A DNA stretch of 8,441 nt from Paramuribaculum sp. (GTDB taxonomy: Bacteria; Bacteroidota; Bacteroidia; Bacteroidales; Muribaculaceae). Positions 5,818 to 8,441 of this stretch are shown in pieces (position 1 is the first letter of the stretch; each line of letters starts with the position of its first letter). The stretch covers positions 1 to 8,441 of the forward strand of contig JAIDXA010000309.1 in the NCBI GenBank assembly GCA_029058705.1, written 5' to 3'. The translations under genes and the position numbers were made by a program. The notes beneath the pieces are model-generated. The model was given only the letters and a program-made list of their open reading frames with translations, was not told the origin of the DNA and did not search any database.

Positions 5818-7295
5818 AGTTCATTCTTTCGCTTGATCAGGGCACAAACAGTTCGCGCGCGGTTGTTTTCGACCGTGACGGCAACATACGTTCTCAGGCT
5901 CAACATGAGTTTCCTCAGATTTTTCCGCGTCCGGGATGGGTCGAACATGATCCTTTCCAGATCTGGGGCTCGCAGGCGGCCGTCATAGCCGAGGCGATTT
6001 CGCAGATCGGCATAAACGGACATAATATAGCGGCAGTCGGGATAACCAACCAACGCGAAACAACGGTTGTCTGGGATGCTGAAACGGGCGAGCCGGTCTA
6101 TAATGCAATTGTATGGCAGGACAGGCGCACCGCCGAGTTCTGTGACCGTCTGCGCGACGAGGGTCACGCGGATATGATCCGCAGAAAGACCGGGCTTATT
6201 CCGGATGCTTATTTCAGTGCGGCAAAAATCCGGTGGATTCTTGACAATGTTCCCGGGGCAAGAAAACGGGCTGAGGCGGGAAAGCTGCGGTTCGGTACGG
6301 TCGATTCATGGCTGATTGCATGTCTGACGCGCAACAGTCTTCATGTGACTGACATTTCAAACGCATCGCGCACTATGCTTTTTAATATTCATACGCTGCA
6401 GTGGGATGAGGATCTGCTCAGGCTTTTCGGTATTCCTGCGTCGATGATGCCGGAGGTTGTGGACAGCAGCGGGGTGGCGGGGCATACCAAGACGACGATT
6501 TTTGCCCATCCGGTTCCGATAGCAGGTGTGGCGGGTGATCAGCAGTCTGCGTTGTTCGGTCAGATGTGTGTAAGGCCGGGGGCAATTAAAAACACCTATG
6601 GAACAGGGTGCTTCCTTCTGATGAATTCTGGAACGAAACCCATAGTGTCGGCCAATAGGCTTCTTACGACGATCGCATGGAAAATCGGCTCCGAGGTGAC
6701 CTATGCCCTCGAAGGGTCGATTTTTGTCGGGGGATCTGTCGTGCAGTGGCTGCGCGACGGTCTTAAGTGCATAGCGTCGTCTGACGATGTCGAACATCTT
6801 GCCGGGTCAGTCAGTGACACGGACGGCGTTTATTTTGTTCCGGCTCTCACCGGTCTTGGCGCTCCTTATTGGGATCCGTATGCCCGGGGCCTGGTCTGTG
6901 GGATTTCGCGTGGCACGACTACGGCTCATATAGCCAGAGCGGCGCTCGAGAGTATCGCCTATCAGGTCTATGACATTGTCAAGGCCATGGAGCTCGATTC
7001 GGGTCTTTCGGTTGCCGAGCTGAAGGTCGATGGAGGTGCTTCCCGCAATAATCTGCTGATGCAGTTTCAGAGCGATATTCTGTTTACGGGAGTCCACCGC
7101 CCGGCGATCACTGAGACCACGGCACTCGGGGCGGCATATCTGGCGGGGCTTGCCGTGGGGTATTGGGACGGGATCGACACACTGTGTGCCCAATGGCGTG
7201 AGGAACGGGCTTTCCTTCCAGAGCGGTCGGCCGAGGAGGTTGCCCGCAGTATTGCCGGATGGCATGAGGCTGTCCGCCGCACTATGATCCGCTGA
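5811..7295 (+). CDS. glpK: Glycerol kinase
   Basis: A 494-residue FGGY-family kinase that phosphorylates glycerol with ATP to sn-glycerol 3-phosphate in the cytoplasm, feeding glycolysis via G3P dehydrogenase and lipid synthesis. Seen: the phosphate-binding DQGTNSSR at 9-16; Arg82-Glu83 in NQRET (glycerol contact); Tyr134 in DAYFSAAKIRW; the catalytic Asp243 in AGDQQSALFG; YGTGCF at 263-268; and VDGGASRNNLLMQFQ at 406-420 (nucleotide site). The start at 5811 gives the normal family N-terminus MEQFILSLDQGT; the frame is open back to a GTG at 5709, but that 34-residue extension has no family match. Two points are unusual: Asn13 replaces the second Thr of DQGTT, and the E. coli fructose-1,6-bisphosphate residues Gly and Arg align with Ala232 and Pro234. 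No glpF or glpD lies beside it. The stop codon abuts that of convergent tsaE. Confidence 0.97.
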   Translation: MEQFILSLDQGTNSSRAVVFDRDGNIRSQAQHEFPQIFPRPGWVEHDPFQIWGSQAAVIAEAISQIGINGHNIAAVGITNQRETTVVWDAETGEPVYNAIVWQDRRTAEFCDRLRDEGHADMIRRKTGLIPDAYFSAAKIRWILDNVPGARKRAEAGKLRFGTVDSWLIACLTRNSLHVTDISNASRTMLFNIHTLQWDEDLLRLFGIPASMMPEVVDSSGVAGHTKTTIFAHPVPIAGVAGDQQSALFGQMCVRPGAIKNTYGTGCFLLMNSGTKPIVSANRLLTTIAWKIGSEVTYALEGSIFVGGSVVQWLRDGLKCIASSDDVEHLAGSVSDTDGVYFVPALTGLGAPYWDPYARGLVCGISRGTTTAHIARAALESIAYQVYDIVKAMELDSGLSVAELKVDGGASRNNLLMQFQSDILFTGVHRPAITETTALGAAYLAGLAVGYWDGIDTLCAQWREERAFLPERSAEEVARSIAGWHEAVRRTMIR

Positions 7296-7733
7296 TCAGT
7301 CGGGCATTGTGAGTGTCAGGCGACGGGCGCCGCCGTCAATTTCCTCGATGTTGACCCGGACGGTGTCGAGCGGCAGGACATCCTCGGCTCGGTCCGGCCA
7401 TTCGATCAGGCAGAGCGCGCCGGAATCGAAGTAGTCTTCAATGCCTATGTCTAGAACTTCGGCGAGGCTGTTGAGCCGGTAGAGGTCAAAATGATAGATC
7501 AGTTCGGCCGTGGAGTCGGACCGATATTCGTTGACGATTGCAAAAGAAGGTGACGATGCCAGGTCGTCGGTCACTCCGAGGGCGCGTGCGAGTTCGGCGA
7601 TGAATGTGGTTTTTCCGGCACCCATTGTTCCGTTGAACGCGAAGACTGTGAAATCGTCCATCAGATCTATGAACTGTCGGGCAGCCTGAGGAAGAGACTC
7701 CCGCGAGGGGATGTCGATGATGTGGGTTGTCAT
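7296..7733 (-). CDS. tsaE: tRNA threonylcarbamoyladenosine biosynthesis ATPase TsaE
   Basis: A 145-residue P-loop ATPase of the TsaE (YjeE) family, the usual length. It works with TsaB and TsaD to complete the t6A modification at position 37 of ANN-reading tRNAs. Seen: Walker A GTMGAGKTT at 35-43; SPSFAIVNEY at 61-70 (usual SPTF.iv.eY); HFDLYRL at 81-87; and the family hallmark LIEWPDR at 109-115. The start MTTHIIDIPS precedes the P-loop by the usual distance. It lies 32 A/T-rich bases after the PorX-like gene on the same strand and probably shares its transcript, an arrangement I recall from other Bacteroidota. Its TGA is directly adjacent to the glpK TGA on the other strand, leaving no room for a terminator between them. 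Confidence 0.95.
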   Translation of the reverse strand: MTTHIIDIPSRESLPQAARQFIDLMDDFTVFAFNGTMGAGKTTFIAELARALGVTDDLASSPSFAIVNEYRSDSTAELIYHFDLYRLNSLAEVLDIGIEDYFDSGALCLIEWPDRAEDVLPLDTVRVNIEEIDGGARRLTLTMPD

Positions 7734-7765
7734 GTTCTATTATGGATTGATTGTTATTATAATGG

Positions 7766-8441
7766 TTATCTCGGGGAGAGCGTTATGATCGGGACGAGCA
7801 TTTCCTCAAGTGAGATTCCTCCGTGCTGGAAAGTGCCGTCGTAGTACTGGACATAGTAGTTGTAGTTGTTGGGATAGGCGAAGAAATCCCTGCCGGTGGC
7901 GAATATATAGGCTGTGCTGACGTTTGGCGACGGGAGGCCGAATTGTGCCGGACGTGTGATTTCGTAGACCTGTCTGGGGTTGTATTTGAGGTTGCGTCCG
8001 AGTTTGTAGCGCAGGTTGGTGTTGGTGTTGCGTTCGCCTACTACGCGAATGGGGTTGTCGACACGGATTGTTCCGTGGTCGGTGGTTAGAACAAGTTTAT
8101 AGCCTTTGTCGGCGATGCGCCGGATTATGTCGACGGCCGATGAGTGGCGGAACCACGACTGGGTGATCGAACGGTAGGCTGCGTTGTTGGCCGCCAGTTC
8201 ACGGATCATTTTTGATTCGGTGCGCGCGTGCGAAAGCATATCGATGAAATTCATCACCAATACGTTGAGGTCATTGGGCTGAAGAGAGGCGAAATCGCGC
8301 AGGAAACGTTCGCCGCTTGCTGTGTCGTTGATTTTGTTGTAGGAGAATCGGCATTGGCGTCGGAAACGCTTGAACTGGGTTTCGATCAGCGGCGATTCGT
8401 TGAGGTTTTTGCCTTCTTCGCTTTCTTCATCGACCCAGAGG
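7766..8441 (-). CDS. porX: PorX-like response regulator/PglZ phosphatase (C-terminal part)
   Basis: The C-terminal 224 residues of a protein that enters from the right edge; the frame is open through base 8440, so internal starts near 8260 are artefacts. PorX-type proteins are about 515 residues, with an N-terminal receiver domain (outside this window) and a C-terminal PglZ domain of the alkaline phosphatase superfamily. In Porphyromonas, PorX with the sensor PorY controls type IX secretion. Seen here: NFIDMLSHARTESKMIREL, typical of the family; TTDHGTIRV, whose Asp-His (8075-8080) are likely metal ligands; and FQHGGISLEEMLVP with a further likely metal-binding His (7823-7825). Many Bacteroidales carry this gene as a bifunctional response regulator/alkaline phosphatase family protein, so its presence alone does not prove a type IX system. 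tsaE follows 32 bases downstream. Confidence 0.88.
   Translation of the reverse strand, partial: LWVDEESEEGKNLNESPLIETQFKRFRRQCRFSYNKINDTASGERFLRDFASLQPNDLNVLVMNFIDMLSHARTESKMIRELAANNAAYRSITQSWFRHSSAVDIIRRIADKGYKLVLTTDHGTIRVDNPIRVVGERNTNTNLRYKLGRNLKYNPRQVYEITRPAQFGLPSPNVSTAYIFATGRDFFAYPNNYNYYVQYYDGTFQHGGISLEEMLVPIITLSPR

Noticed and set aside
5796..7282. Several minus-strand open frames of 71-152 codons antisense to glpK
   Set aside because: They lie entirely opposite a full-length conserved kinase and resemble no family; GC-rich DNA commonly leaves such frames open.

Overview
The window reads as an ordinary chromosomal segment from a member of the Bacteroidales. The evidence is a PorX-type PglZ protein followed by tsaE, a Bacteroidota-style dnaX, two lipoproteins, and a promoter that matches the Bacteroidota TTTG / TAnnTTTG consensus upstream of dnaX. 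Base composition looks GC-rich for Bacteroides, which would suit a Muribaculaceae-like lineage, but that is an inference from composition and not a proven placement. Coding density is high. No stretch over 300 bases lacks a gene; the longest gap is 4396-4657. I saw no tRNA, rRNA, insertion sequence or CRISPR array.

Left block (1-4395, all minus strand). Read in transcription order this is dnaX (clamp-loader subunit), a lipocalin-like lipoprotein, a second small lipoprotein with a TPR-like region, a SUI1/YciH-family translation factor, and the N-terminal 410 residues of a UvrD/AddA-type helicase that runs off the left edge. Gaps are 49, 55, -3 and 70 bases, so a single operon driven from the promoter at 4500-4531 is plausible.

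Middle (4396-7295, plus strand). A 262-base divergent intergenic region holds the dnaX promoter, a strong DNA dyad and a G-rich tract. After it come an LrgA/CidA-family and an LrgB-family membrane protein with overlapping reading frames, then 108 bases later a full-length glycerol kinase. The gap between lrgB and glpK carries a second inverted repeat with the same GCAGGT/ACCTGC half-sites as the dyad upstream of lrgA. This is the most interesting non-coding signal here. LrgAB relatives transport small C2/C3 carboxylates in some organisms, so a three-carbon metabolism link with GlpK is conceivable but unproven.

Right block (7296-8441, minus strand). The C-terminal 224 residues of a PorX-like response regulator/PglZ phosphatase enter from the right edge and are followed after 32 bases by tsaE (tRNA t6A biosynthesis). 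tsaE converges on glpK with zero intergenic bases: the two stop codons abut as TGATCA.

I found no clearly new multi-gene system. The points most worth checking are the paired inverted repeats, the duplicated start region of glpK, the replaced regulatory residues of GlpK, and the two uncharacterised lipoproteins in the dnaX operon.
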